The notes: generated by a model from the sequence alone, not told the origin. Numbered from the stretch's first letter, positions 53,914 through 63,952 are shown. The stretch: DNA of 64,000 nucleotides from Jonesia quinghaiensis DSM 15701 (GCF_000423205.1 NZ_KE383990.1:311230-375229), one strand, 5' to 3'. Made by a program: numbers and translations.

Positions 53914-54693
53914 GTGAAGGCACTCGCTGCCCGCAGACACCACCGGCTCACCCCGGTAGTGCTCGTTTTGTTGGCGCTGGTCGCAATCGGTGGAGTGTAT
54001 GCGGCATTCGCAACACCTTCTGCCACTGCGGACACCGCAACAAATCAAGACATCGAAGAGGGCAAGAAACTCTTTATCGCCAACTGTGCGACCTGCCACG
54101 GCGTTAACGCCGAAGGCACTAGCACAGTGCCGTCACTCATCGGTGTCGGAGCAGCGGCAGTCGACTTCCAGGTCGGAACTGGCCGCATGCCGATGCAGAT
54201 GACAGGTCCACAGGCAGAGGCAAAACCACCGCAGATGAACGAAGAGCAGACTGCGCAGCTCGCTGCATACGTTGCTTCTCTCGGCCCTGGACCAGCCATC
54301 CCTGCAGCAGAAGCTGTTGATCCAGAATTAGGTGACGCCGCAAACGGTGCAGCACTGTTCCGCACAAACTGCGCCATGTGCCACAACGCCGTAGGCGCTG
54401 GCGGTGCTCTCTCTGAAGGTAAATGGGCACCCGATATTCGGGATACCACCCCCACACACCTCTACGAGGCAATGCAAACTGGTCCGCAGAACATGCCAGT
54501 TTTCAATGATGACACTCTTACCCCCGAAGAAAAGCGAGACATCATCGCTTACATTGACTACCAAAAAGAAGGCTCAGCCGGTGGTATTAGCCTCGGTTCA
54601 CTCGGGCCAGTTTCTGAAGGTGTCTGGGTCTGGGTTGTCGGTATGGGTCTGCTCATCGGAGCAGCAGTGTGGATTGGAGCCAAATCCTCATGA
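53914..54693 (+). CDS. qcrC: Di-haem cytochrome c subunit of the bcc complex
   Basis: A 259-residue membrane-anchored cytochrome with two c-type haem sites: CATCHG (about residue 60) and CAMCHN (about residue 155). It replaces cytochrome c1 and soluble cytochrome c, passing electrons from the Rieske protein to the aa3 oxidase. An N-terminal membrane helix (TPVVLVLLALVAIGGVYAAF) and a C-terminal one (VWVWVVGMGLLIGAAVWIG) flank the haem domains. The GTG follows GAGGA. Its stop overlaps qcrA as ATGA. Confidence 0.95.
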   Translation: MKALAARRHHRLTPVVLVLLALVAIGGVYAAFATPSATADTATNQDIEEGKKLFIANCATCHGVNAEGTSTVPSLIGVGAAAVDFQVGTGRMPMQMTGPQAEAKPPQMNEEQTAQLAAYVASLGPGPAIPAAEAVDPELGDAANGAALFRTNCAMCHNAVGAGGALSEGKWAPDIRDTTPTHLYEAMQTGPQNMPVFNDDTLTPEEKRDIIAYIDYQKEGSAGGISLGSLGPVSEGVWVWVVGMGLLIGAAVWIGAKSS

Positions 54694-55706
54694 GCGATCG
54701 TGAAGTAACCACAACCTCATCATCTGAAGACCGTTTCGTAGATCCAGGTCTCCCACCGCACAAATCCCGCATGGGTGATACTGACCCTCGGGCTGCAAAG
54801 CGCTCCGAAATGCAGGTTGTCATCCTTTTTGTTATCTCCATCGTGGGAACAATCGGGTCACTTCTTGCGTACTTTTTGGTTGTTCCTGACGGCGATGTAG
54901 CCAGCGTTCGCAACGCGAACTTGGCACTCGGCGTCACGCTATTCCTGTCCTTGATGGGTATCGGTCTTGCCGCTATTCACTGGGCTAAGACCTTGATGTC
55001 AGATCACGAAGTAGCTGAAGAACGTCACCCCATGGCGTCAGACGCCGAAACACGCGCAGCTGCTCTCGGCAAACTTCAAGATGGTGCAAAAGACTCGAAC
55101 ATTGCGCGACGTACAGTCCTTAAGGGCTCTGTTGTCACAGCTGTTGGTCTCTTCCCACTCACTATTGCTGTTCCACTCATTGGATCAGTAGGCGGCGACT
55201 GGGATGTATCAAAGTTCAAACACACACTGTGGGAAAAGGGCAAGCGACTCACGACAGATCCAGCTGGTCGTCCGGTCAAAGCATCAGATGTCACCATCGG
55301 TTCAGTTGTTCAGATCATTCCAGAAGCAAGCGAAGAAGAACGCTCTGGCCACTCTTGGATCACAGAAAAAGCTAAAGCAGTGGTGATGTTGGTCCGCATG
55401 GACCCAGCAGATCTGAAAGAATCCGAAGACCGCAAGGGCTGGTCTTACAACGGAATCGTTGCTTACTCCAAAATCTGCACACACGTTGGTTGCCCCGTTG
55501 CTCTCTACGAGCAGCAGACACACCACGTGCTTTGCCCGTGCCACCAATCAACCTTCGACGTGTCTGATGGCGCAAAGGTTGTCTTTGGTCCAGCTAAGCG
55601 GCCCCTCCCCCAGTTGCCAATCGCTGTCGACAACGAGGGTTACCTTGTTGCACAGGATGACTTCAATGAACCTGTCGGCCCGAGCTACTGGGAGCGTCTC
55701 AAGTGA
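54690..55706 (+). CDS. qcrA: Rieske iron-sulphur subunit of the bcc complex
   Basis: A 338-residue subunit with three membrane helices in the first 175 residues and a C-terminal Rieske domain. The 2Fe-2S ligands are in CTHVGCPV and CPCHQSTF (two Cys and two His), and the actinobacterial long insert lies before them. It takes electrons from menaquinol at the Qo site and passes them to QcrC. The ATG overlaps the qcrC stop; the stop overlaps the qcrB start (GTGA). Confidence 0.95.
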   Translation: MSDREVTTTSSSEDRFVDPGLPPHKSRMGDTDPRAAKRSEMQVVILFVISIVGTIGSLLAYFLVVPDGDVASVRNANLALGVTLFLSLMGIGLAAIHWAKTLMSDHEVAEERHPMASDAETRAAALGKLQDGAKDSNIARRTVLKGSVVTAVGLFPLTIAVPLIGSVGGDWDVSKFKHTLWEKGKRLTTDPAGRPVKASDVTIGSVVQIIPEASEEERSGHSWITEKAKAVVMLVRMDPADLKESEDRKGWSYNGIVAYSKICTHVGCPVALYEQQTHHVLCPCHQSTFDVSDGAKVVFGPAKRPLPQLPIAVDNEGYLVAQDDFNEPVGPSYWERLK

Positions 55707-57346
55707 CAACGCCTACCCCCCACTCACCGCTTGCCGGACCAGCGGACTACCTTGACCAGCGCACCGGCATCGGTAACGCAGTTAAAGGCTTTGCGCGCAA
55801 GGTCTTTCCTGACCACTGGTCATTTATGCTCGGTGAGATCGCGCTGTACTCCTTCGTAGTACTGCTGATCTCAGGATTCTTCCTGACGATGTTCTTCGTC
55901 CCTTCAATGGCACTTGTTACGTATCATGGCCCCATTGACTCCATGGACGGGCAACTCATGTCGGAGGCTTTCGCCTCAACCTTGAAGATCTCATTCGAGG
56001 TCCGTGGTGGCCTCTTGATGCGTCAAGTACACCACTGGGCAGCACTGTTGTTCATGGCATCAATCGTGACTCACATGATGCGCGTGTTCTTCACCGGTGC
56101 TTTCCGTAAACCTCGTGAGTTGAACTGGCTCGTTGGGTTTGTCCTCATGATCCTCGGGCTGCTCGCAGGATTCACTGGATACTCACTACCTGACGACGTG
56201 CTTTCTGGTAACGGATTGCGCATCACCGATGGTGTTGTGAAGTCGATCCCCATCTTGGGCTCGTACCTCTCCTACTTCATCTTTGGTGGCGAATTCCCTG
56301 GCGAAGACATCATCCCCCGGCTTTTCGCACTTCACGTCATGGTGGTGCCCGCTCTTATTCTTTCGCTCATAGCTCTCCACCTGCTCTTTGTGGTGCTGCA
56401 CAAGCACACGCAATACCCAGGTGGCGGACGTACAGACAAGAACGTTGTGGGCTTCCCACTGTTCCCTGTGTATGTCGCGAAAGCTGGCGGATTCTTCTTC
56501 GTTGTCTTCGGTGTCCTCGCCCTCATGGGTGGCGTGATGTCGATCAACAACGTGTGGAGTTATGGACCATATGATCCATCACCGGTGGGTGCTGGTGCTC
56601 AACCAGACTGGTACATGCTGTTCTTGGAAGGGTCACTACGGCTCATGCCAGGACAGCCCGAGTTCGTCATAGCAGGGTTCACCCTGTCACTGAACGTACT
56701 TATCCCAGCGGTTGTGATTCCTGGTCTCCTGTTCTCCGCGCTCGCCCTGTACCCATTCATTGAAGCGCGCGTGACCGCTGACAAGGCTGAACACCACGTT
56801 CTCGACCGCCCTCGCAATGTCCCCACCCGGACAGGTATCGGCGTGGCCATCATCGTTGCGTTTGTCATCTTGGCTGTTGCCGGCTCGAACGACCTGGTTG
56901 CAACACACTTTGCGATGTCATTGAATGCCATCACGTGGGCGCTTCGTGTGCTCTTCTTTGTTGGACCGGTTGTAGCCTTCATCGTGACGAAAAGGATCTG
57001 CTTGGCCTTGCAGCGCAAGGACCGGGAATTGGTTCTTCACGGCCACGAAACCGGCAAGATCGTTCGCTTCGCTAACGGCGAATACATTGAGGTTCACAAG
57101 CCCGTCAACGAGGAAGAGCGGTGGCTACGTGTCAACTACGCTGCACACCGTCCCTTGGAGATAGAACCAGCTGAGGATGCCCGCGGAGTACGCCGTAAGG
57201 GCTACAAAGCTGATCGACGCTGGCAAAAACTGTCATCGTTCTTCTATGAAGACCGTGTAGAGCCAGTTCGTCCCTCCGAGTTGCACTCGGCTGACGAACA
57301 CGGTGAACTGGAGTCAGGCACGCAACAGCCTGCGCTGGAACGCTGA
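55703..57346 (+). CDS. qcrB: Cytochrome b subunit of the bcc complex
   Basis: A 547-residue membrane protein with the eight helices of cytochrome b and the long actinobacterial C-terminal extension. Haem-ligand helices contain RQVHHWAALLFMASIVTHMMRVF and LFALHVMVVPALILSLIALHLLF; the Qo motif PEWY is PDWY, as usual in actinobacteria. It oxidises menaquinol and is the target of bcc inhibitors in mycobacteria. The GTG start overlaps qcrA. A long inverted repeat lies after the stop. Confidence 0.95.
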   Translation: MTTPTPHSPLAGPADYLDQRTGIGNAVKGFARKVFPDHWSFMLGEIALYSFVVLLISGFFLTMFFVPSMALVTYHGPIDSMDGQLMSEAFASTLKISFEVRGGLLMRQVHHWAALLFMASIVTHMMRVFFTGAFRKPRELNWLVGFVLMILGLLAGFTGYSLPDDVLSGNGLRITDGVVKSIPILGSYLSYFIFGGEFPGEDIIPRLFALHVMVVPALILSLIALHLLFVVLHKHTQYPGGGRTDKNVVGFPLFPVYVAKAGGFFFVVFGVLALMGGVMSINNVWSYGPYDPSPVGAGAQPDWYMLFLEGSLRLMPGQPEFVIAGFTLSLNVLIPAVVIPGLLFSALALYPFIEARVTADKAEHHVLDRPRNVPTRTGIGVAIIVAFVILAVAGSNDLVATHFAMSLNAITWALRVLFFVGPVVAFIVTKRICLALQRKDRELVLHGHETGKIVRFANGEYIEVHKPVNEEERWLRVNYAAHRPLEIEPAEDARGVRRKGYKADRRWQKLSSFFYEDRVEPVRPSELHSADEHGELESGTQQPALER

Positions 57347-57404
57347 AACAATGGCTCACGAGTTGGACGTGACCAGCGCATTCACCCAACAGTGATGCAA
57401 GGTT

Positions 57405-57469
57405 AAACTACCAGCCCGCGATCTGGTCCTGTACTTGTTGCGGGATGAAGATCGCGGGCTTTGTAGTTT
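57405..57469 (+). terminator. Long inverted repeat between qcrB and sodA
   Basis: AAACTAC plus AGCCCGCGATCT (57405-57424) pairs with AGATCGCGGGCT plus GTAGTTT (57449-57469), with a small internal bulge and a 24-nt loop. It is placed to end the qcr transcript; the large loop is unusual for a terminator. Confidence 0.55.
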
Positions 57470-57532
57470 GTACGATCGATGCTCAGTTTCTCTGCGCATC
57501 ACATTTCACACTATCTACTGGAGGTAGAAGGC

Positions 57533-58153
57533 ATGGGCGTTTACACGCTGCCAGAACTGTCCTACGATTACGGCGCACTGGAACCGCACATTTCCGGCCG
57601 AATCATGGAACTTCACCACTCCAAGCACCACCAGGCATATGTAACAGGCGCGAACACCGCCCTGGAGCAGCTTGCTGAGGCACGCGACAAGGGTGACTTC
57701 TCAACGGTTAACCAGTTGGAAAAGAACCTCGCATTCAACCTTGGTGGCCACGTCAACCACACCGCCTTCTGGGAGAACCTCTCCCCTGAAGGGGGCGAAC
57801 CTGAGGGCGAGCTTGCCGCAGCTCTCGCCGACAACTTCGGTTCTTTCGAAGCATTCAAAAAGCACTTTGCTGCTGTTGCAGCCGGCGTACAAGGCTCAGG
57901 CTGGGCGATCCTTGCTTGGGACTCCCTCGGTAAGAAACTCATCATTGTTCAGCTCTACGACCAGCAGGGCAACATTCCTCTAGGTCTCACCCCCATCGTC
58001 CTCCTCGACGTATGGGAGCACGCATACTACCTGGACTACCAGAACGTTCGTGCTGACTATGTCACCGCATGGTGGAACCTGGTGAACTGGAAGGACGCTG
58101 CAGCCCGTTTCGAGCGTGCACGCACCCAGACATCAGGGCTTATCGTTCCCTAG
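57533..58153 (+). CDS. sodA: Superoxide dismutase (Mn/Fe family)
   Basis: A 206-residue cytoplasmic enzyme that dismutes superoxide. Metal ligands are visible in order: His in [13 protein letters not shown] (about 27 and 31), His in [13 protein letters not shown] (about 75-79), and Asp and His in [13 protein letters not shown] (about 160-164). The ATG at 57533 gives the standard terminus [19 protein letters not shown]; an in-frame ATG 54 nt upstream was rejected. Metal choice (Mn or Fe) cannot be read safely. Closed by a good hairpin. Confidence 0.95.
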   Translation: MGVYTLPELSYDYGALEPHISGRIMELHHSKHHQAYVTGANTALEQLAEARDKGDFSTVNQLEKNLAFNLGGHVNHTAFWENLSPEGGEPEGELAAALADNFGSFEAFKKHFAAVAAGVQGSGWAILAWDSLGKKLIIVQLYDQQGNIPLGLTPIVLLDVWEHAYYLDYQNVRADYVTAWWNLVNWKDAAARFERARTQTSGLIVP

Positions 58154-58183
58154 TGATCTGAAATAATCACTGCACAAAACCTG

Positions 58184-58215
58184 TCAGGGCCCCTGCGAAT
58201 ACGCAGGGGCCCTGA
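58184..58215 (+). terminator. Terminator of sodA
   Basis: 14-bp perfect GC-rich stem (TCAGGGCCCCTGCG, 58184-58197, with 58202-58215) and a 4-nt loop, 30 bp after the stop. Confidence 0.75.
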
Positions 58216-58320
58216 GGCGTTCATGAAGGGCCTCGTCCGCAAACTACCACGCTAAAGACGGACCAAGTACAAGACGTGCTGATCCGCCTCGTCGGCTGCA
58301 GAGAGCGGCTTCGCCTGCCA
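58216..58320. other. Non-coding stretch after sodA
   Basis: Part of a 389-bp gap between sodA and ctaF. No coding potential, RNA gene or promoter was recognised here; it leads into the hexanucleotide array. Confidence 0.5.
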
Positions 58321-58380
<60 letters not shown>

Positions 58381-58433
58381 GGTTTCCATAAGTCCGTTTA
58401 GATGGTGGTCTCTAAGCTCAATTTTTGTATTGC

Positions 58434-58465
58434 ACCGCGTACAACGAATACCGCGTACAACGAAC
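58434..58465. repeat. Tandem 16-bp duplication
   Basis: ACCGCGTACAACGAAT (58434-58449) is followed directly by ACCGCGTACAACGAAC (58450-58465), one mismatch. The second copy runs into the left arm of the ctaF terminator hairpin, so the duplication probably arose next to that inverted repeat. Confidence 0.85.
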
Positions 58466-58514
58466 AGCGGGTGGGTTTCAGGACGTAAATCCTGAAACCC
58501 ACCCGCTGTTCGTT
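58459..58514. terminator. Perfect 25-bp hairpin downstream of ctaF
   Basis: Arms 58459-58483 and 58490-58514 pair perfectly over 25 bp with a 6-nt loop (CGTAAA). It is the longest perfect stem seen in the window and lies 28 bp past the ctaF stop, so it probably ends the ctaCDF message. Confidence 0.8.
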
Positions 58515-58542
58515 ACCTGCCGGAGGAAGGCTCGTGATGTGT

Positions 58543-58944
58543 TTAGTGTGCGTGGTTGCCGCGTGAGTATTCCATTACCCACCCGACGAGTGTGATCACA
58601 CCAATTGCGGCTCCGATGTAGAAGATCCACCAGCCAGCTGCGAGTCCGAGGAAGCAAACTGCTACTGACCCAGCAAGAGCAACTGGCCACCAGCTCCACG
58701 GCGAATAGAACCCCTGGTCCCCTGCACCTTGGGAGATGTCACCTTCAGGGTCATCTTCGGGGCGTGGGTCAATATGCTTCGCCGTGTGGGAGAGATACCA
58801 CCCCACCATGGCAACTAGCCCTGCAGTGAGGAAGAGGGAGGTCGTCCCAACAGGTTCTGACCAACCGCTCATGAACCCATACACCACTGCGACGATGAGG
58901 AAGAACGGAGTGAGGTAACTGAAGAGGTTTGCTTCGATTTTCAC
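58543..58944 (-). CDS. ctaF: Actinobacterial cytochrome c oxidase subunit IV
   Basis: A 133-residue membrane protein with four hydrophobic spans; the ending [14 protein letters not shown] and the block [19 protein letters not shown] are typical of the actinobacteria-only CtaF subunit of the aa3 oxidase. The GTG overlaps the ctaD stop as GTGA, so it is coupled to subunit I. Its role is structural or in assembly according to the family. Confidence 0.93.
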   Translation of the reverse strand: MKIEANLFSYLTPFFLIVAVVYGFMSGWSEPVGTTSLFLTAGLVAMVGWYLSHTAKHIDPRPEDDPEGDISQGAGDQGFYSPWSWWPVALAGSVAVCFLGLAAGWWIFYIGAAIGVITLVGWVMEYSRGNHAH

Positions 58945-60695
58945 TTGCCTTCAGCCTTTCGCTGGGCGCGTTCGGTAGTGACTTCTTCTTGACCAGTGCG
59001 GTCAGCCTCACCGTACACATCATCAAGAGGTGTTTGCCCCGCAACCTTGTGTTCCATTGCTTCGATCTCCGGGTAGTGGAGGTCGATGGCTGGCCGCTCT
59101 GAACGGATGCGTGGTAGTGAGGTGAAGTTGTGTCGTGGTGGTGGGCATGATGTTGCCCATTCCAGAGAAGCTCCGAAGCCCCATGGGTCGTCAACAGTGA
59201 CCTTGGGTGCGTTCTTCGCAGTGACGTAGACGTTCCACAGGAACGGGAGCGTCGATGCAGCAAGAACAAATGACCCGACGGTGGAGACTTGGTTGAGGAA
59301 GGTGAAGCCGTCCTCTTGGAGGTAGTCCGCGTAGCGGCGTGGCATGCCTTCGACACCCAAAACGTGCTGGACGAGGAATGTTGCGTGGAAGCCAAAGAAC
59401 AACAACCAGAAGTGGATTTTGCCGAGCCGCTCGTTGAGCATCTTCCCGGTGAATTTTGGCCACCAGAAGTAGAAACCAGCAAACATGGCAAACACCACGG
59501 TCCCGAAGACCACGTAGTGGAAGTGCGCAACCACGAAGTAGGTGTCAGAGATGTGGAAGTCCATGGCAGGGCTCGCCAGGATAACTCCAGTTAGCCCACC
59601 GAAGAGGAAGGTGACGAGGAATCCAATTGACCACAGCATCGGCGTTTCGAAGGTGAGTTTCCCTCGCCACATCGTGCCTATCCAGTTAAAGAATTTCACA
59701 CCTGTCGGAATCGCAATTGCCATCGTCATGAATGAGAAGAATGGCAAAAGGACCGCACCAGTGACGTACATGTGGTGAGCCCACACGGTGACAGACAATG
59801 CTGCGATAGCGATTGTCGCGTAGATCAGACCTTTGTAACCGAAAATTGGTTTCCGCGAGAATACTGGGAAAATTTCGGAGACGATACCAAAGAACGGCAG
59901 CGCGATGATGTACACCTCAGGGTGCCCGAAGAACCAGAAGAGGTGTTGCCACAGGATCGCTCCCCCGTTTTCCGGGTTGAAGATCTGTGCGCCGAATCGA
60001 CGGTCAGCACCGAGCGCGAAGAGAGCTGCTGCTAGGGGTGGGAACGCCATGAGGATCAGCATCGATGTCACCAGGGTGTTCCAGGTGAAGATCGGCATAC
60101 GGAACATTGTCATGCCCGGTGCACGCATCGTGATGATTGTGGTGATGAAGTTGACACCACCGAGGATGGTTCCAAACCCACCAAGGGCTAAACCAAAGAC
60201 CCACAGGTCACCACCGAGCCCTGGGCTGTAAGTGGTGTTCGACAGTGGTGCGTAAGCGAACCACCCGAAGGATGCGGCGCCCTGGCGAGTGAAGAACCCT
60301 GACGAAGCGATCAATCCGCCGAAGAGGAAAAGCCAAAACGCGAAGGCATTCAACCGTGGGAAAGCGACGTCAGGCGCACCGATTTGCAAGGGCACCAGCA
60401 CGTTGGCAAAACCAGCAAACAGTGGTGTCGCGAAGAGCAACAGCATGATTGTGCCGTGCATGGTGAACAACTGGTTGTACTGCTCGTTGCTCTGAACGAT
60501 TTGGATGCCTGGAGCAAAGAGTTCTGCGCGGATCACGAGGGCCATGAGGCCGCCGATGCAGAAGAAAATGAAGGAGGCGATCAGGTACATGTACCCGATA
60601 GTTTTGTGGTCAGTGGATGTGATCCACTTGACGACGATGCTGCCGAGGCTCTGGCGCCGTGGTGGCAGCCCTGGGACGAGTGCGTCGTCGGCCAT
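58941..60695 (-). CDS. ctaD: Cytochrome c oxidase subunit I
   Basis: A 584-residue haem-copper oxidase core with 12 membrane helices. The low-spin haem His is in [12 protein letters not shown]; the CuB and cross-link region is [14 protein letters not shown] (His-Pro-Glu-Val-Tyr), two CuB His are in WAHHMYVTG, and the haem a3 and a ligands lie in [11 protein letters not shown]. It reduces oxygen to water and pumps protons. The ATG overlaps the ctaC stop by one base (TGATG). Confidence 0.97.
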   Translation of the reverse strand: MADDALVPGLPPRRQSLGSIVVKWITSTDHKTIGYMYLIASFIFFCIGGLMALVIRAELFAPGIQIVQSNEQYNQLFTMHGTIMLLLFATPLFAGFANVLVPLQIGAPDVAFPRLNAFAFWLFLFGGLIASSGFFTRQGAASFGWFAYAPLSNTTYSPGLGGDLWVFGLALGGFGTILGGVNFITTIITMRAPGMTMFRMPIFTWNTLVTSMLILMAFPPLAAALFALGADRRFGAQIFNPENGGAILWQHLFWFFGHPEVYIIALPFFGIVSEIFPVFSRKPIFGYKGLIYATIAIAALSVTVWAHHMYVTGAVLLPFFSFMTMAIAIPTGVKFFNWIGTMWRGKLTFETPMLWSIGFLVTFLFGGLTGVILASPAMDFHISDTYFVVAHFHYVVFGTVVFAMFAGFYFWWPKFTGKMLNERLGKIHFWLLFFGFHATFLVQHVLGVEGMPRRYADYLQEDGFTFLNQVSTVGSFVLAASTLPFLWNVYVTAKNAPKVTVDDPWGFGASLEWATSCPPPRHNFTSLPRIRSERPAIDLHYPEIEAMEHKVAGQTPLDDVYGEADRTGQEEVTTERAQRKAEGK

Positions 60696-61594
60696 CAGTT
60701 GTCACTTCCTTCCGCGGAGTCAGAGTCGGTTGCTTGCAAGCGTGAGTAGCTGTCATCGAGGCGTCCGGTGTTGCCTTCTTCGCGGAGCTCATCAATGTAT
60801 GCGTCGTATTCGTCGCGGGAAACTACTGCAACATTGAACAGCATGCCGGAGTGGTATTCACCGCAGAGTTCTGCGCATTTACCGGCGTAGATCCCCTCAC
60901 GCAACGGGGTGACCTGCCATGTGTTAACTCGCCCTGGGATCATGTCCATTTTGTCGAGGAAGGCTGGGATCCAGAAGGAGTGGATGACGTCACGCGACTT
61001 CAGCGTGAATTCAACCGTCTCACCAACGGGGAGGTACAACGTGGGGAATGACTCGTGGGTTCCTCGGTCACCGAGGCTCCCTTCAAGTTCTCCAACGTTT
61101 TCGGCGTGAATGCCGAAGTCGTAGACCTCGTCGCTGAGGTAGTTAAAGTCCCAGCTCCATTGCTTTCCGTAGACTTCGATTTCGATGCTCGGCTCTGCCG
61201 ATGTATCGCGAATCGCGGTCATGTCACGCTGGGTGTAGAAAAAGAGCACACCGACCATGACAACAGGCACAGCGGTGTACAGGATTTCCAACGGCAGGTG
61301 GTACCGGGTTTGAACTGGTAGCTGGTTGTCACCTTTTCGTTTGCGGTACGCAACGACACACCAGATGGTCAGTCCCCAAACGAGGACTCCAACGATGAGT
61401 GCTGCGATCCACGAACTGACCCACAGGTGGGTGATCCGCTCAGTCATGTTGGTGACAGGACCGTCTTCGTATCCTGGTAACCAGCCACGCTTAGCTTCTG
61501 GTGAGCATGCTGACAGGGTCAACGCTACGATGGCCGCTGCTCCGAGGAGGCGGCCTTTCCGTGACACGTTGTTTGTTGGCTTCTGCGAGCTCAA
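60695..61594 (-). CDS. ctaC: Cytochrome c oxidase subunit II (lipoprotein)
   Basis: A 299-residue subunit with a lipoprotein signal (lipobox LSAC, Cys about 30), two membrane helices (about 50-75 and 95-118), and an extracellular CuA domain. CuA ligands are in the block [14 protein letters not shown] with an upstream His in [11 protein letters not shown]. It receives electrons from QcrC. The start is TTG, with AAGG 8-9 nt upstream. It is the first gene of the ctaC-ctaD-ctaF operon and is divergent from the NifS-like gene across 246 bp. Confidence 0.95.
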   Translation of the reverse strand: MSSQKPTNNVSRKGRLLGAAAIVALTLSACSPEAKRGWLPGYEDGPVTNMTERITHLWVSSWIAALIVGVLVWGLTIWCVVAYRKRKGDNQLPVQTRYHLPLEILYTAVPVVMVGVLFFYTQRDMTAIRDTSAEPSIEIEVYGKQWSWDFNYLSDEVYDFGIHAENVGELEGSLGDRGTHESFPTLYLPVGETVEFTLKSRDVIHSFWIPAFLDKMDMIPGRVNTWQVTPLREGIYAGKCAELCGEYHSGMLFNVAVVSRDEYDAYIDELREEGNTGRLDDSYSRLQATDSDSAEGSDN

Positions 61595-61840
61595 GGGGGG
61601 AGCCTTTCACTTCACGTCCTGCACCCCGCCCGTTTTCGGGCATCACACAGGACCTTCGTCCTCGACACCTGTTAGCGTAACGCGCAATCAGGTGGAAGCG
61701 TGAATCAAAACCGCTGATTCCGTGTGACAATTGCCGCACAGCAAGGAGTTGCTAACAGATGGAGAAGTTGTGTCAGTATCTCGTTTTCTTTGTGACCCTC
61801 ACAGTAAGATCTTCACAAAAGTACCGAGGGCGATGAGCGC

Positions 61841-63016
61841 ATGACTTCCATCCCCCCAGCACACTCATCATCCGATACCACCACTGCCCGCCAACGTGCC
61901 TTTTTCGATGCCAGCGGAAGTCAACGCATCACCCAGGCAGGACAAACGGCCTACCGACAAGCACTCGAGGATGGTTGGGCTGACCCAACACGACTCCACA
62001 CGGAAAGTCGGCGGGCAGCTTCTCTGCTCGATGGTGCGAGGGAAGCGATTGCCGGTGTTTTCGGGGTGTCGACCAAGGACATTCACTTCGCGCCTTCCCA
62101 CGTTGAGGCACTGCACCGGGCAACAAGCGCGATACTTGCTGGTCGCCGACGCATCGGATCTCACGTCGCGGTATCGGCCGTAGAGCGCTCAGCCATTCTC
62201 AATGCATTGACCTACGCCGAAGCGCAAACCACTGTCGTTCCCGTAGATACAGCAGGGCGTGTACTACTCCCTGACTTCATTGACGCCCTGCGCCGCGCTG
62301 ACACTGCTGTCGCAATCCTTCAACAAGCCAACCCCGAGGTAGGGACAGTTCAACCCCTGACAGAGGCATATGAGGCAGCCCAAACTGCCAATGTCCCTCT
62401 CCTCGTGGATGCAGGGGCGAGCATCGGCCATATTGCAGTCCCCCACAGTTGGGATGCACTAGTGGCTCAGCCTGCAGATTGGGGCGGGGGGCAGGGCATT
62501 GGGGTGTTGGCGGTACGGCCACGCACTCGTTTCCGGCGTACGTGGCCAGAGGACTCTTCGCCGTGGTTCCCTGGTGTCGTCAACATTCCTGCGGCTTTTG
62601 CAGCCGCTGTGACCTTACTCGAGGCAGAGCGTGAACGGGCAAGTTGGTCGTCGCGGTCAACTGACCTGATCACAAAGATTCGTTCTGCGGCCGCAACTAT
62701 CCCAGACTGTGAAGTCGTGGGTGACCCCCTAGACCGACTCCCCCACGTCGCCACATTCTCTTGTCTCTATGTAGATGGTGAGGCACTAGTCACCGAGTGT
62801 GACCGGCGCGGATACGCCGTGGGTTCCGGTTCGGCGTGCACATCGCTGTCACTTCAGCCCTCGCATGTCCTCGCAGCGATGGGGGTCCTCACACATGGGA
62901 ATGTTCGAATAGCCCTTGACCGTTCGGCAACCCAGGAGCAAGTCGAGAGATTCTGTCAAGAATTGCCAGATATTGTCGCTACAGTACGTCGCCAGCTAGG
63001 GGTGTCTGACCTGTGA
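61841..63016 (+). CDS. NifS/IscS-fold class V aminotransferase-like protein lacking the PLP lysine
   Basis: A 391-residue protein with the cysteine desulfurase fold. Kept features are the pyridine-binding Asp in LLVDAGASIGH, the Gly-rich segment, and the persulfide-loop Cys in GSGSACTSLSLQPSHVLAAMG (about residue 330). The site of the PLP-binding Lys (SxHK.GGPxGIG in the family) reads QPADWGGGQGIGV: Asp replaces Lys. Only two lysines exist in the whole chain, neither there. It therefore cannot form the usual internal aldimine and may be non-enzymatic or use the fold differently. Its stop overlaps a TusA-like gene (GTGA), which suggests a sulphur role. Confidence 0.8.
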   Translation: MTSIPPAHSSSDTTTARQRAFFDASGSQRITQAGQTAYRQALEDGWADPTRLHTESRRAASLLDGAREAIAGVFGVSTKDIHFAPSHVEALHRATSAILAGRRRIGSHVAVSAVERSAILNALTYAEAQTTVVPVDTAGRVLLPDFIDALRRADTAVAILQQANPEVGTVQPLTEAYEAAQTANVPLLVDAGASIGHIAVPHSWDALVAQPADWGGGQGIGVLAVRPRTRFRRTWPEDSSPWFPGVVNIPAAFAAAVTLLEAERERASWSSRSTDLITKIRSAAATIPDCEVVGDPLDRLPHVATFSCLYVDGEALVTECDRRGYAVGSGSACTSLSLQPSHVLAAMGVLTHGNVRIALDRSATQEQVERFCQELPDIVATVRRQLGVSDL

Positions 63017-63246
63017 TTGAGTGTGATGCCACCGGTTTACGATGCCCATTGCCAGTAATCCGGCTCGCGCGCCTCATCCAAGAGGGCCCTCCGGGGGCAC
63101 AAGTACGCGTGATTGCGTCTGACCCAGCGGCGGAGTACGACATCCCTGCCTGGGCACGAATGAAAGGCCATACGTGCAGCGCACCCAACTACACGACGGA
63201 ACCACACTGGTCCGTGTCGTTTGTGGTCACTGCAACTGGTGTCTGA
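63013..63246 (+). CDS. tusA: TusA/SirA-like sulphur carrier protein
   Basis: A 77-residue protein of the TusA family. The diagnostic CPxP motif is GLRCPLPVIRLARLI near the N-terminus, whose Cys carries a persulfide, and AQVRVIASDPAAEYDIPAWA is the second family block. TusA relays sulphur from cysteine desulfurases to tRNA thiolation or other acceptors. The GTG start overlaps the stop of the NifS-like gene, so the two are made together. Confidence 0.88.
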   Translation: MIECDATGLRCPLPVIRLARLIQEGPPGAQVRVIASDPAAEYDIPAWARMKGHTCSAPNYTTEPHWSVSFVVTATGV

Positions 63247-63304
63247 CAGACACACCATACTGAACCTCACGTCACACCCCACCGAAACACAGGAAGAGGA
63301 CGCT

Positions 63305-63952
63305 ATGTCCGAAGAAACATGGGAGTCACTTCAACGTACCAACCTTGACGAAGTGCTACGCAGGGCAACGCTTGTGGAACTATGCCGAGAAGACATCGAC
63401 CACGGAGCCAACAGCGTTGGCCAACGCTGGGTGTGGAACGATGGTGGCGGTCAGTCAACGGTGTGGCACTTTTTCTCCGATGGCCGGGTGCTGCTGCTGA
63501 CATTCGACCATGAGTCACCGCTGAACCTTTTTGGTACCGGCACTTATGCGGAGCAACTCGCTCTTTACGCTGGTGTGCCCGAGGACATGTTGTCTGTGGT
63601 GCTCAATCAGCCGGAGAACTATGAATCACTGAACCTTGTTGATGATGCTACTGGGGCAACGGTGCACTACGCCGGAGGTATCTTCTGGTGTGATGGCACC
63701 CAGTGGCACATTGCACAAGGATTAGTTGATTACTGTCAAACCCATGACCTCGATCTATGGGAAGACTCCGGTTTTTCATACTGCATCGAACCGTACCGGT
63801 TAGGCGAGTCATTCACAGTGGAAGACGTCCTCGAGCAACGCCGCGAAGATGACCACTACTGGGAACAAGACTCTCCAGCTGACGTCGAACAGGCGATCGA
63901 AAAGGATCGACAGGCATTAACTGAACTCTTTGCGCACCACTCTCGCGATTAA
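63305..63952 (+). CDS. Protein of unknown function
   Basis: A 215-residue acidic, soluble protein with no family I recognise. It is rich in Trp, Asp and Glu, with blocks such as VGQRWVWNDGGGQSTVWHFFSDGRVLLLTFDHES and IFWCDGTQWHIAQGLVDYC, which suggest alternating beta strands. The ATG at 63305 follows GGAAGAGGA; a longer in-frame start was rejected. It stands 58 bp after tusA in the same direction and could belong to that operon, but nothing links its function to sulphur. Confidence 0.7.
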   Translation: MSEETWESLQRTNLDEVLRRATLVELCREDIDHGANSVGQRWVWNDGGGQSTVWHFFSDGRVLLLTFDHESPLNLFGTGTYAEQLALYAGVPEDMLSVVLNQPENYESLNLVDDATGATVHYAGGIFWCDGTQWHIAQGLVDYCQTHDLDLWEDSGFSYCIEPYRLGESFTVEDVLEQRREDDHYWEQDSPADVEQAIEKDRQALTELFAHHSRD

